Of a DNA stretch of 64,000 nucleotides, positions 20,443-28,983 are shown one piece after another. The position numbers and the translations under genes were made by a program. Origin of the DNA: JACRLV01 sp045863555 (GTDB taxonomy: Bacteria; Planctomycetota; Phycisphaerae; UBA1845; Fen-1342). The notes beneath the pieces are model-generated. The model saw only the letters and a program-made list of their open reading frames with translations. It ran no database searches and had not been told where the DNA came from. The DNA is taken from NCBI GenBank assembly GCA_045863555.1, contig BTUU01000019.1, positions 46,970 through 110,969 on the forward strand, in the 5' to 3' direction. How positions within the stretch are numbered: the first letter of the stretch is position 1; each line of letters begins with the position of its first letter.

Positions 20443-21147
20443 ATGTTCACGGTGGAAGGCCAGGTCGTCATCGTCACCGGCGCGGTCGGCCGTCTCGGCG
20501 CGGTCGTCGCCCGCACGTTTCGGCGGAACCAGGCGCGTATCGTCCTCGTCGATCGTGAGCGCGAGCGCTTACAGCGCGCGTACGGTGACGCGGCCGACAC
20601 TCAAATGGACCTGCTGGTCGGCGACGTTGATGTGTCGACGCCGGAAGGAGCCGCTGCCGTTGCCACGCAGACACTGGAGCGGTTCGGACGGATCGATACG
20701 CTCGTAAATACGGTCGGCGCGTTTCGTGGCGCGAAATCCATCCTCGACGACGAATGGGCGACCTGGCGGTTTCTGATCGAAGCAAACGTCCAAACCACGT
20801 TCAACATGTCCAAAGCAGTTCTCGCGACCATGCTGCGGCAACGCCGTGGCCGGATTATCAACGTCGCCAGCCGCGCCGCGCTCGCCGGCGTCGATGGTCT
20901 GAGCGCGTACTCCGCGTCAAAAACCGCGGTCGTTCGACTCACCGAGAGCCTGTCCGCCGAGGTCAGACGCCTCGGCGTCAACGTCAATTGCGTCCTTCCC
21001 GGGACGCTTGATACCCCGGAGAATCGGGCGGCCATGCCCGACGCGGATCGCAGCGGCTGGGTTGCTCTCGATGCTCTCGCCGATGCGATTCTCCTCCTGG
21101 CGACGGATGCCGGCCGAGCCATCCACGGCGCTGCGATCGCGGTATAG
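20443..21147 (+). CDS. SDR family oxidoreductase
   Basis: A 234-residue short-chain dehydrogenase with V-T-G-A-V-G-R-L-G in the cofactor motif near residue 12, the active-site Ser in N-V-A-S-R and Y-S-A-S-K near 154. The usual N-N-A-G is N-T-V-G here. The ATG at 20443 is chosen over TTG 20437; GAGGG lies just upstream. It follows the GMC gene after 42 bases and probably works in the same oxidation pathway. Confidence 0.85.
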   Translation: MFTVEGQVVIVTGAVGRLGAVVARTFRRNQARIVLVDRERERLQRAYGDAADTQMDLLVGDVDVSTPEGAAAVATQTLERFGRIDTLVNTVGAFRGAKSILDDEWATWRFLIEANVQTTFNMSKAVLATMLRQRRGRIINVASRAALAGVDGLSAYSASKTAVVRLTESLSAEVRRLGVNVNCVLPGTLDTPENRAAMPDADRSGWVALDALADAILLLATDAGRAIHGAAIAV

Positions 21148-21344
21148 GGCCTCTGACCGCCGTTTCCCTCTTTCCTTGTAAGACTGACTGTCAGGTGGAA
21201 CTCTCCACCACCGGCAGCGTTTTTCTCCGGTGGCGGCGTTTCCGTCCCCGCTGCATTATCATGCCGTCCTGCCGGGCGACCGCGGACCGATTGGGTGGTG
21301 TTCCGTGACGCGGATCGACCGGAATCTTCGTCGGCGAACCGCAG

Positions 21345-23402
21345 ATGAACGACCGCCTTCCCGCAAACGCCGAAACTTCATCCCCTGGAGCGGGCCCGGA
21401 GCGGCTGCCTTTCCCCGCGACTCCCCATGAGCCGGTCCCCGAAAGCGATGAAATCGCGGCGCTGCGTGCGATCGTGGAAGGGACGGCCGCTACGAGCGGA
21501 GCCGAGTTCTTCAAAACGCTTGTTCGATACCTGGCGAACGCGGTCGGCGCGAAATACGCCTTCGTCGCCGAATTTCTCGAGGGGCAGGACACGACCAGTC
21601 GCAACGGGCGCGCAAGGACGATCGCGTACTGGTACCGGGACGCGATCGTCGAGAACGTGGAATGGGACCTGCGCGGTACACCCTGCGAGGACGTGGTCTA
21701 TGGCAGCCTGTGCCACCATGCCTCCGGCGTCAGCCGGAAGTACCCGGCCGACGAGCCGCTGATCAAGCTGGGCGTCGACAGCTACCTGGGCGTCCCGCTC
21801 CGCGACCCCGAGGGCAAGACACTCGGCCATCTGGCCGTTTTCGACGACCGCCCCATGCCGGCCGAGCCGCGGAAACTCTTCATTTTCCGGATCTTTGCCG
21901 CCAGGGCGGCGGCGGAGCTGCTGCGCCTGCACGCGGAGCAGCGGCTGCGCGAGAGCGAACGCCGCTACCACGACCTGTTCGAAGAGTCGCCCATCGCCTA
22001 CGTACAGGAGGGGCTGGACACGCGCTTCATCCGCGCCAACAGAGCTGCCATGCGGGCGCTGGGGATCACGCCCGATCAGGTCGAGGGCACCTATGGCCGC
22101 ACCTTTGTGGTGGACACCCCGGAGAATCAGCGTCGTCTGCGCGAGGCGTTCGCGTCCGTCGGTCGTGGGGCCGACACGAGCGGTGTGATCCTGGAGCTTC
22201 GCCGGCGGGACAACGGCCAGCCGCTCTGGATCCAGTGGTGGTCCAGGCCCGACCCCAGCGGCCAATTCACCCGGACGATGTTCGTGGACATCACCGAGAA
22301 AGTCCTGATGGAGCAGGAACAGGCCCGCCTGCGTGCTCAGAACACGTACCTCCTTGAGGAGATCAAGTCGGTTCACAATTTCGAGGAGATCATCGGCCGC
22401 AGCGGTGCGCTCGTTTCGGTCCTGCAACTGGTCGAGCGCGTTGCGCCGACCGACGCGTCCGTGCTCATCACGGGCGAGACCGGCACAGGCAAGGAGCTGA
22501 TCGCCCGCGCGATTCACTCGTTGAGCAGGCGCCGGGACAAACCGCTGATCAAGGTCAACTGTGCCGCCCTGCCCACCGGACTCGTGGAAAGCGAATTGTT
22601 CGGCCACGAAAAAGGTGCATTCAGCGGGGCGATCGCACGGCGCATCGGTCGTTTCGAACTGGCCCACGGCGGGACGATCTTCCTGGATGAGATCGGCGAC
22701 GTTCCGCTCGATGTGCAGGTGAAGCTCCTGCGAGTCCTTCAGGAGCGCGAGTTTGAACGCGTGGGCGGAAGCTCGTCGATCAAGGCCGATGTCCGCGTCA
22801 TCGCCGCGACAAACCGGGATCTCCGCGCTGCGGCCGGCAGGGGGCAGTTCCGCGAGGACCTGTACTTCCGGCTCAACGTGTTTCCGATTCACGTTCCGCC
22901 GCTTCGCGAGCGCATCGACGACATTCCGCTGCTTGCGCAGTTCATGCTGAAGAAATTCGCGGCCGGCGTCGGAAAACGCATTGTTTCCGTCGCGGAGGAC
23001 ACGCTGGACCGCCTCCGCACGTACGCCTGGCCGGGCAATGTGCGCGAACTGGAGAACATCGTCGAACGGGCCGTGATCCTCGCGCGTGGCGACGTGCTGG
23101 AGATCCCCCCCAGCGCGTTCCTTCCGTCGACCCCGGCGGCGCCCGGCGCGCCGGTGTCGCCGCAAAGCCCGGACTCGTCTCCGATGACATCCCCGCACAC
23201 ATTCACGCCGCCAGGCGCCGCGCCGCCGGATGCGACCCTGACGACCGTCGAACGCGAACATATCCTGGCCACGCTCGCCCGAACCCGGTGGGTGATCGAT
23301 GGGCCATCCGGTGCCGCCAGGATCCTGAATCTGCACCCCAACACGCTTCGAAGCCGCATGAAGAAGCTGGGCATCTCTCGTCCCGCCCACGAACGTTCGT
23401 AA
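21345..23402 (+). CDS. Sigma-54-dependent activator with GAF and PAS sensors
   Basis: A 685-residue bacterial enhancer-binding protein. Order: GAF-like domain (about 35-195), PAS domain (about 203-325), short coiled linker, AAA+ domain (about 347-585) and a Fis-type HTH (about 635-682). The AAA+ part has Walker A G-E-T-G-T-G-K-E at 377-384, the sigma-54 contact loop as G-A-F-S-G-A at 424-429 (Thr replaced by Ser) and Walker B T-I-F-L-D-E at 444-449. It should activate RNA polymerase with sigma-54 in response to a small ligand or redox state. A candidate sigma-54 promoter lies about 130 bases past its stop. Confidence 0.92.
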   Translation: MNDRLPANAETSSPGAGPERLPFPATPHEPVPESDEIAALRAIVEGTAATSGAEFFKTLVRYLANAVGAKYAFVAEFLEGQDTTSRNGRARTIAYWYRDAIVENVEWDLRGTPCEDVVYGSLCHHASGVSRKYPADEPLIKLGVDSYLGVPLRDPEGKTLGHLAVFDDRPMPAEPRKLFIFRIFAARAAAELLRLHAEQRLRESERRYHDLFEESPIAYVQEGLDTRFIRANRAAMRALGITPDQVEGTYGRTFVVDTPENQRRLREAFASVGRGADTSGVILELRRRDNGQPLWIQWWSRPDPSGQFTRTMFVDITEKVLMEQEQARLRAQNTYLLEEIKSVHNFEEIIGRSGALVSVLQLVERVAPTDASVLITGETGTGKELIARAIHSLSRRRDKPLIKVNCAALPTGLVESELFGHEKGAFSGAIARRIGRFELAHGGTIFLDEIGDVPLDVQVKLLRVLQEREFERVGGSSSIKADVRVIAATNRDLRAAAGRGQFREDLYFRLNVFPIHVPPLRERIDDIPLLAQFMLKKFAAGVGKRIVSVAEDTLDRLRTYAWPGNVRELENIVERAVILARGDVLEIPPSAFLPSTPAAPGAPVSPQSPDSSPMTSPHTFTPPGAAPPDATLTTVEREHILATLARTRWVIDGPSGAARILNLHPNTLRSRMKKLGISRPAHERS

Positions 23403-23485
23403 CCGCCACGGGATTTCGTGGTTGACGCCCTCCATTCCGTCGTGAGCAGCAGCTCGCACAGCCCGCGGATCTCGTCCTAAGTGCA

Positions 23486-23514
23486 GTCTCACCCGAAAGT
23501 TGCGACCGTGAGAC
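23486..23514. promoter_or_regulatory. Inverted repeat upstream of the sigma-54 candidate promoter
   Basis: GTCTCAC at 23486-23492 and GTGAGAC at 23508-23514 are perfect 7-base arms separated by 15 bases. They lie 17 bases before the -24 element. This could be an activator-binding site or a hairpin at the end of the activator transcript; the loop is long for a terminator. Confidence 0.4.
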
Positions 23515-23530
23515 GCCGTGGCCCGCGCGC

Positions 23531-23544
23531 GGCACGAGGGATGC
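23531..23544 (+). promoter_or_regulatory. Candidate sigma-54 (-24/-12) promoter
   Basis: GGCACG with GG at 23531-23532 is followed exactly 10 bases later by GC at 23543-23544, in the context C-GGCACG-AGGG-ATGCT. This fits the sigma-54 consensus TGGCACG-N4-TTGC with two changes. The predicted start would lie near 23555, about 20 bases before the STAS gene start, and the activator gene is immediately upstream. Confidence 0.5.
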
Positions 23545-23575
23545 TCTTCCACCGTGCCAAGCCCAGGAGGTCACG

Positions 23576-23839
23576 GTGCTCAGGATCACGCGCTCGATCA
23601 AAGCGGGAACGGTCTGGCTGATTCTGGAGGGCAAACTCGCGGCGGATTGGGTCGAGGAATGCCGCTCCGCCTGCGCCCTTGAAAAGGCCCGCGGCCATAC
23701 GCCGGCACTCGATCTTTCTGAGGTCACATTCGTCGATCGCGAGGGTGTGCAACTGCTATTGCAGCTGGCTCGGGAAGGGCTGAGCTTTCCGCTTACCTCG
23801 AATTTCGTCACCGAGCTTCTGCGCCGGGAGCAACCATGA
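23576..23839 (+). CDS. STAS-domain protein lacking the phosphorylated serine
   Basis: An 87-residue single-domain protein with a STAS-like fold pattern. The central motif is L-D-L-S-E-V-T-F-V-D-R-E-G, where anti-sigma antagonists such as SpoIIAA have D-S-S-G or similar; the phosphorylatable Ser is Arg here. It could be a binding partner not controlled by a serine kinase. Its GTG start has AGGAGG five bases upstream, a strong site. Its end overlaps the ECF sigma gene by 4 bases (ATGA), so the two are translationally coupled. A sigma-54-type promoter candidate precedes it. Confidence 0.75.
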   Translation: MLRITRSIKAGTVWLILEGKLAADWVEECRSACALEKARGHTPALDLSEVTFVDREGVQLLLQLAREGLSFPLTSNFVTELLRREQP

Positions 23840-24486
23840 TGCCGAAAACGAAGAGCGAGCCGGATAGGGTCCCGGCGATCGACCCTTCGAAGGATGAAGC
23901 TGCGCTGCTGGCCGGCGTTCGGCGCGACGAACAGTCGGCGTGCGAGGAATTCGTCCGTCGACACGCCGGCGCCATGCTCGCCGTCGCTCGGCGATTCCTG
24001 CGCTGCGAACAGGAAGCGGCCGATGCGGTCCAGGATTCGTTTCTGTCCGCCTTCCGCTCGATCCACGAATTCTCGGGTGGGTCCAGACTGAGCACCTGGC
24101 TCCACCGGATCGTCGTGAACGCCTGCCTCATGAAACTGCGCTCCGCCCGGAGCAGACCGACCAGCTCGATCGAAAATCTGCTTCCGACCTTCGACGACAC
24201 CGGACATCATGCCCATCGCGTTAGTGCGTGGAGCGACTCCCCCCCCGACCGGCTTCACGCATCCGAGCTTCGCGAGAGGGTGCGCGAGTGCATCAACGAG
24301 CTTCCGGACTCCTTCCGCACGGTCCTCCTGCTGCGCGATATCGAGGAACTCGACACCGCGGAGACGGCCGAAAGGCTCGCCATCTCGCAGGCCGCCGTGA
24401 AGGTCCGACTGCACCGGGCGCGCCAGGCGCTGCGAACGTTGCTGGCCCCGCTTTTCACCGCCGACGGTGAGTGCGTAGCCAGGTAG
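23836..24486 (+). CDS. ECF RNA polymerase sigma factor
   Basis: A 216-residue sigma-70 ECF protein. Region 2 spans about 38-105 (D-A-V-Q-D-S-F-L-S-A-F near 64 and the -10 recognition stretch after it), and region 4 about 148-205 (L-P-D-S-F-R-T-V-L-L-L-R-D, then I-S-Q-A-A-V-K-V-R-L-H-R-A-R). It directs polymerase to a specific regulon. It is coupled by ATGA overlap to the STAS gene and no zinc anti-sigma lies next to it, so the STAS protein may take part in its control. Confidence 0.9.
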   Translation: MMPKTKSEPDRVPAIDPSKDEAALLAGVRRDEQSACEEFVRRHAGAMLAVARRFLRCEQEAADAVQDSFLSAFRSIHEFSGGSRLSTWLHRIVVNACLMKLRSARSRPTSSIENLLPTFDDTGHHAHRVSAWSDSPPDRLHASELRERVRECINELPDSFRTVLLLRDIEELDTAETAERLAISQAAVKVRLHRARQALRTLLAPLFTADGECVAR

Positions 24487-24923
24487 GAATAGCCGGGCGC
24501 ACGCTCGCGCGCGGATGGGCCGCCACGTCGAGTTTTCTTCGATATCGATGAGCGAACACGGCCGTCCACGTGCCACCTTTCGGGCGGCGATGGGACCCGA
24601 CATCGCGCAATTCACCAGCCGCAGCAGCGATAGGCGACGTTGGAAGTATCACGCGGCCGGCTGACCTTACCTGAACGGCAGGCCGTGTCGACCGACCATC
24701 CGTGCAATCTGCCCCTTACCGGCGCGCCGCTATTGGGAATCGCAGTACTCAGGGACTCCGGACATCGGCCGTGAAAAAGCCGTAGAAAAGCGGCATCCTC
24801 AAATCGCCTGCGCCGCTGCGCGTGCGCTCGGCCCCGCGGCATCAAAAAGCCGGTAGGGGACTACCCTTTCCTGTTACCCGTGTGGCTCGATTAGAATCCC
24901 GTCGACCGGAGAGAAGGGACCGC
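24487..24923. other. Intergenic region upstream of the SWIM operon
   Basis: A stretch of about 440 bases between the ECF sigma gene and the SWIM gene. I see no convincing coding frame, tRNA or strong hairpin. It most likely holds the promoter of the 24.9-33.3 kb operon; a clear -10/-35 pair could not be picked out. The ribosome site of the SWIM gene (AGAAGGGA near 24911-24918) is at its end. Confidence 0.5.
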
Positions 24924-26309
24924 ATGGCTGGACTCTGGACACGGGAAAGAGTGCTGTCGCTCGCACCCGACGCGGCCTCGGCTTCGGCGGGTGCCGGCCT
25001 CGCCGGCGCACAGAAATGGAAGACGCTCGGCCGCAGCGACGCTGCGATCTGGGGCGAATTGCAGGGCAGCGGCGCGAAGCCCTACCAGACGCGCGTCGAC
25101 CTCTCCGAGCCCGCGTTCAAGTGCAGCTGCCCCAGCCGCAAGTTCCCCTGCAAGCACGCGCTCGGGCTCATGCTGATCTACGCGGCCGATGAGTCCGCGC
25201 TCAAGCCGGGTTCGCCTCCGGGTTGGGTCGGCGAATGGCTCGCCGATCGCCAGACCCGCTCCGAGAAGAAGGCGGAAAAGGTGGCCGCGGCGGCCGAACC
25301 TCCGGCGCCGCGGGATGAAGCGGCGGCGGCACGGCGTATCGCGGCCCGCGAAGCAAAGGTCGCTGCGGGACTCGATGAACTCTCGCTCTGGATGGAGGAC
25401 CTGGTCCGCAGCGGCTTTGGCGCGGCCCAAACGCAACCTGCCCCATTCTGGGAGAAAATGGCCGCCCGGCTCGTGGATGCACAGGCGCCCGGCCTCGCCC
25501 GCCGGGTCCGTGAGCTCGCGACGATCGCCTTCTCAGGCGAGGGCTGGCAGCGCCGGCTGCTGGTGGCTGTCGGTCGATTGGCGCTGCTCGTCGCCGCCTA
25601 CCGTCGGTCCAACGACCTGCCCGACGACCTGGTCGCCGATGTCCGCGGCGAAGTCGGCTGGACCCGCTCCCAGGACGAGTTGCTCGCCCAGCCAGGCCTG
25701 CGCGACATCTGGTGTGTCGTCGGCCAACGCCTCATGCAGGAGGAGCAGCTTCGCATCAAGCGCACGTGGCTCATCGGCGAACAGTCGGGTCGCTGGGCCC
25801 TCATCCTCCATTTCGCCGCCGGCCCTCAGCCGATGGACACCTCCCTCCAGGTCGGTTCGCGCTTCGACGATGAGCTCGTCTTCTATCCGAGCGCGGTTCC
25901 GCTTCGGGCGTTGAGAAAGGAATTGAGTGCGCCGCACCGCCGGATCGCGGCCGGCAATCTTCCGCTCGGACTTTCCATGGGCGAGGGGCTCAAGGTCGCC
26001 GCAGGAACGCTGGCGCGGAATCCCTGGATCGAGCGCTGGCCGCTGCTGCTGCGCGACGTCGTGATCGCGCCGGCCGCGGCCGAACCCGGTGTATCGTGCG
26101 TCGCGCGGGACTCGGAAGGGCACATACTCCGGATTCGATCTCACGAGTCGCAAGCCTGGCAATTGGTCGCCATCAGCGGCGGCCGGCCGCTCACACTCTT
26201 CGGCGAATGGGACGGTGAATCGCTGTCGCCGTTCAGCGCGGCGACCCGGGACCGGTTTTTCACGTTTGTGCCTCAGGAGTCGGGACCCATCCTGGTGCGA
26301 GTCGCATGA
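24924..26309 (+). CDS. SWIM zinc-finger protein, first gene of the MoxR/VWA operon
   Basis: A 461-residue protein with a SWIM zinc motif near the N-terminus, C67-S-C69-x6-C76-K-H78. SWIM fingers bind DNA or protein. The rest (about 90-460) is a large alpha/beta region that I do not recognise by name; a basic, Lys/Ala-rich stretch covers about 105-140. ATG 24924 follows an AGAAGGGA site. The stop overlaps the next start by 4 bases. The same set (SWIM, DUF5691, AAA+, DUF5682, VWA) is an arrangement I recall from other bacteria, so it probably works as one complex. Confidence 0.85.
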   Translation: MAGLWTRERVLSLAPDAASASAGAGLAGAQKWKTLGRSDAAIWGELQGSGAKPYQTRVDLSEPAFKCSCPSRKFPCKHALGLMLIYAADESALKPGSPPGWVGEWLADRQTRSEKKAEKVAAAAEPPAPRDEAAAARRIAAREAKVAAGLDELSLWMEDLVRSGFGAAQTQPAPFWEKMAARLVDAQAPGLARRVRELATIAFSGEGWQRRLLVAVGRLALLVAAYRRSNDLPDDLVADVRGEVGWTRSQDELLAQPGLRDIWCVVGQRLMQEEQLRIKRTWLIGEQSGRWALILHFAAGPQPMDTSLQVGSRFDDELVFYPSAVPLRALRKELSAPHRRIAAGNLPLGLSMGEGLKVAAGTLARNPWIERWPLLLRDVVIAPAAAEPGVSCVARDSEGHILRIRSHESQAWQLVAISGGRPLTLFGEWDGESLSPFSAATRDRFFTFVPQESGPILVRVA

Positions 26310-27880
26310 CCGTGAACACGTCGCCTGCCCAGCTGATGGACTCGCTCGCCGCCGCCGCGGTTTTGGGGACGGACCGGGCGGCCGTCGTTCCCACGTCTGA
26401 CAGCAGTCTCGGGAAATTGCTCGGCGGATTGGAAGCTGAGAGTCCGGAAGCACGGTTCCTCCTGAGCGCGGGTGTGGTTGCCATTTACACCGCTGCCGGT
26501 TCACGGCCCGGCACAACTGCGTCGACATCCCTCGCAGCGGCCCCGGACGACGACGCGGTCCCTGCCTCAGTACAGTCCGGTTCGCACCTGTACCAGATCA
26601 TCGCGTCGAGGGAGCCGGCCCTACTTATCGATTGGTCCCGTGCTGCGGCTCGCGCGGGTCGCCGCGTGCCGGATGAGGTGCTGCCCGTGATTCTCGATTC
26701 GTGTGCCCGCGAGTTGCACGAGACCTGGGTCGACGAGGTGCTCCCCGCGCTGGGGGCTCGCGGCCTCTGGCTCGCACAGGCGAATCCGGAGTGGTCGACC
26801 GTCGCGGCCGATTTCGACGCGCTCTGCCGGCGCTGGCCCGAAGCCACGGCTTCCGCGCGGTCGAAGCTCATGCGCTGGCTGCGGCGACTGGACCCCGCCC
26901 GCGCCCGCGACCTGCTCATGGCCTCGATTGCGGATGAAGCCGCGGACGACCGCGCGGCACAGTTGGCGGCGCTCGAAATCGGTCTCTCGGTCGCTGATGA
27001 GCCGTTCCTGGAGCGGTCGCTCGACGATTCGAGCAAGGTCGTGCGGGCAGGGGCCGCCGACCTGCTGGCGCGGATCGCGGATTCGCAGCTCGGCGTCCGA
27101 ATGGCGCAGCGGGCGCGTGAACTCGTCAAAATCGAGCAGAAGAAAAAACTTCTCGGCAAGACCACGATCGTTCTCGCCGTGGAGCTCCCTGAAACGAGCA
27201 AAGAACTGACCCGCGACGGCGTCGAGAGCCGGAAATACGAAACGCTCGGCAACAAGGCGTGGATGCTCGCCCAGATGATCGGGATGACACCGCTCGCAAC
27301 CTGGGCCGAGATTCCCGGCGCAACGCCGGCAACGCTGATCGCGGCGGCGGCAAAGACGGAATGGGTCGAGCCGCTGCTCTGCGGCTGGTCCATCGCCGCC
27401 GGCCGCCAGCGGAACGCGGTGTGGTGTGGCGAGCTGGCCCGCGCCATCCTGGCGTTGGATACACCCCCGCTGCCGCTGCTTGTGGATCGACTTTCAGCCC
27501 TGATTGCGCCGCTCGATCCTGCGAGCCGCGAGGAGATCGTCGGCGGCGACCTGGCCAAGCGGCGGGATGCGTTGACCGATTCGCCGATCTGGAAAGTGCT
27601 GCTCGCCTGCAACCACGCCTGGAGCGGCGCATTCACGACCACGGTGCTCCAGGCCCTCGGCCATCATTTCAAGCGGATCGCCGGCGGTTGGGACCCGGCA
27701 CTCGACACCGCCGCTGCGATCCACATCGCGGTTTCCGCGTCGTTGCCCGCGGCCGTTCGAGAGACGCCGGGATGGTCGTCACTCGACGTCGGCCATTCGC
27801 CGTCGACGCGGCGCTGGATTTCAAGCCTTCTGTCGTTCGTGCAACTTCGCCGCGAGTACCTCAAGGAGCTCTCATCGTGA
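26306..27880 (+). CDS. DUF5691 family protein
   Basis: A 524-residue protein that fits the DUF5691 family, including the region around S-R-K-Y-E-T-L-G-N-K-A-W-M-L-A-Q-M near 310. It is almost all helical and reads like a HEAT-like solenoid scaffold (inference). No catalytic motif is visible. It overlaps the SWIM gene by 4 bases and the AAA+ gene by 4 bases, which ties its dose to theirs. Its function is unknown; a scaffold or substrate adaptor for the ATPase is a reasonable guess. Confidence 0.8.
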   Translation: MTVNTSPAQLMDSLAAAAVLGTDRAAVVPTSDSSLGKLLGGLEAESPEARFLLSAGVVAIYTAAGSRPGTTASTSLAAAPDDDAVPASVQSGSHLYQIIASREPALLIDWSRAAARAGRRVPDEVLPVILDSCARELHETWVDEVLPALGARGLWLAQANPEWSTVAADFDALCRRWPEATASARSKLMRWLRRLDPARARDLLMASIADEAADDRAAQLAALEIGLSVADEPFLERSLDDSSKVVRAGAADLLARIADSQLGVRMAQRARELVKIEQKKKLLGKTTIVLAVELPETSKELTRDGVESRKYETLGNKAWMLAQMIGMTPLATWAEIPGATPATLIAAAAKTEWVEPLLCGWSIAAGRQRNAVWCGELARAILALDTPPLPLLVDRLSALIAPLDPASREEIVGGDLAKRRDALTDSPIWKVLLACNHAWSGAFTTTVLQALGHHFKRIAGGWDPALDTAAAIHIAVSASLPAAVRETPGWSSLDVGHSPSTRRWISSLLSFVQLRREYLKELSS

Positions 27881-28959
27881 AGAAAGCCGTTCTTCGACAA
27901 CACGCCGAGCAGGAATTCGCCGAGGAACTCGCCGCGCTCGCGAAGGCCGACGATCGGCCACGACCCGCGAACTGGAAGCTGTCCCCGTGGGCCGTCGTGA
28001 CCTATCTCGTCGGCGGCAAGCTGGATAGCGGATTCCAGGTCTCGGCGAAGTACATCGGCGAGCGGCGGCTGGTCGAGATCGCCGTCGCCACGCTCGCCAC
28101 CGACCGCGCGCTCCTGCTCCTCGGCGTACCCGGCACGGCCAAGACGTGGATGAGCGAGCACCTCGCGGCGGCGATCAGCGGCGATTCCACGCTGCTTGTT
28201 CAGGGAACCGCGGGCACGGCCGAGGAGCAGATTCGCTACGGTTGGAACTACGCCATGCTGCTCGCGAAGGGACCCTCCCGGGATGCGCTCGTGGCAAGCC
28301 CGATGATGGTCGCGATGCAGGACGGCAAGATGGCCCGCGTCGAGGAGCTGACGCGTATCCCCTCGGATGTTCAGGACTCGCTCATCACGGTTCTCTCGGA
28401 AAAGACGCTTCCGATCCCCGAACTCGGCGACGAAGTCCAAGCTGTGAAGGGCTTCAACGTGATCGCGACGGCCAACAACCGCGATCGCGGCGTCAACGAG
28501 CTTTCCAGTGCGTTGAAGCGCCGCTTCAACACGGTCGTCCTCCCGACGCCGGCGACCGGCGAGGAGGAGGTGCGCATCGTCCAGACCCGCGTCGCCGCGC
28601 TGGGGCGCACGCTCGAACTCGCGGCCGAGGCGGCGCATCTCGACGACATTCGCCGCGTGGTGACGATCTTCCGCGAGCTGCGTGACGGCAAGACCGAAGA
28701 CGGCAAGACCAAGCTCAAGAGCCCGAGCGGGACGATGTCGACGGCGGAGGCGATCAGCGTAATCAACAGCGGCATCGCGCTCGCGACGCACTTCGGCGAG
28801 GGCCGTGTTCGCGCCCGCGACATGGCCTGGGGCTTGACCGGAGCGGTGGTGAAGGACCCCGTTCAGGACGTGGTCGTCTGGAAGGAGTACCTGGAGACGG
28901 TGATGAAGGAACGCGACGGCTGGAAGGAGCTCTATCGGGCGTGCAGGGAGACGGTGTAA
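27877..28959 (+). CDS. MoxR-type AAA+ ATPase
   Basis: A 360-residue AAA+ ATPase of the MoxR class. Walker A is G-V-P-G-T-A-K-T at 83-90, sensor 1 is I-A-T-A-N-N near 196-201 and the arginine finger region is L-K-R-R-F near 213-217. The Walker B position reads R-V-E-E-L-T-R at 154-160 instead of the usual D-E-I-N-R. MoxR ATPases work with VWA proteins as chaperones that remodel or metal-load targets. The start is GTG 27877, overlapping the DUF5691 stop (GTGA) and preceded by AAGGAG. A frame opening farther upstream overlaps DUF5691 and is not used. Confidence 0.9.
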   Translation: MKKAVLRQHAEQEFAEELAALAKADDRPRPANWKLSPWAVVTYLVGGKLDSGFQVSAKYIGERRLVEIAVATLATDRALLLLGVPGTAKTWMSEHLAAAISGDSTLLVQGTAGTAEEQIRYGWNYAMLLAKGPSRDALVASPMMVAMQDGKMARVEELTRIPSDVQDSLITVLSEKTLPIPELGDEVQAVKGFNVIATANNRDRGVNELSSALKRRFNTVVLPTPATGEEEVRIVQTRVAALGRTLELAAEAAHLDDIRRVVTIFRELRDGKTEDGKTKLKSPSGTMSTAEAISVINSGIALATHFGEGRVRARDMAWGLTGAVVKDPVQDVVVWKEYLETVMKERDGWKELYRACRETV

Positions 28960-28983
28960 CCAGAGGCTCGCGGAGAGACCCAG

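Noticed and set aside
21194..21233. Two overlapping short hairpins before the sigma-54 activator (GGTGGA/TCCACC and CCACCGG/CCGGTGG)
   Set aside because: They could look like an attenuator, but stems are 6-7 bases only and no leader peptide or T-run supports it.
21378..23552. Long open frame on the minus strand opposite the sigma-54 activator
   Set aside because: The sense product has intact AAA+ and Fis motifs; the reverse frame is Arg/Ala-rich with no recognisable domain.
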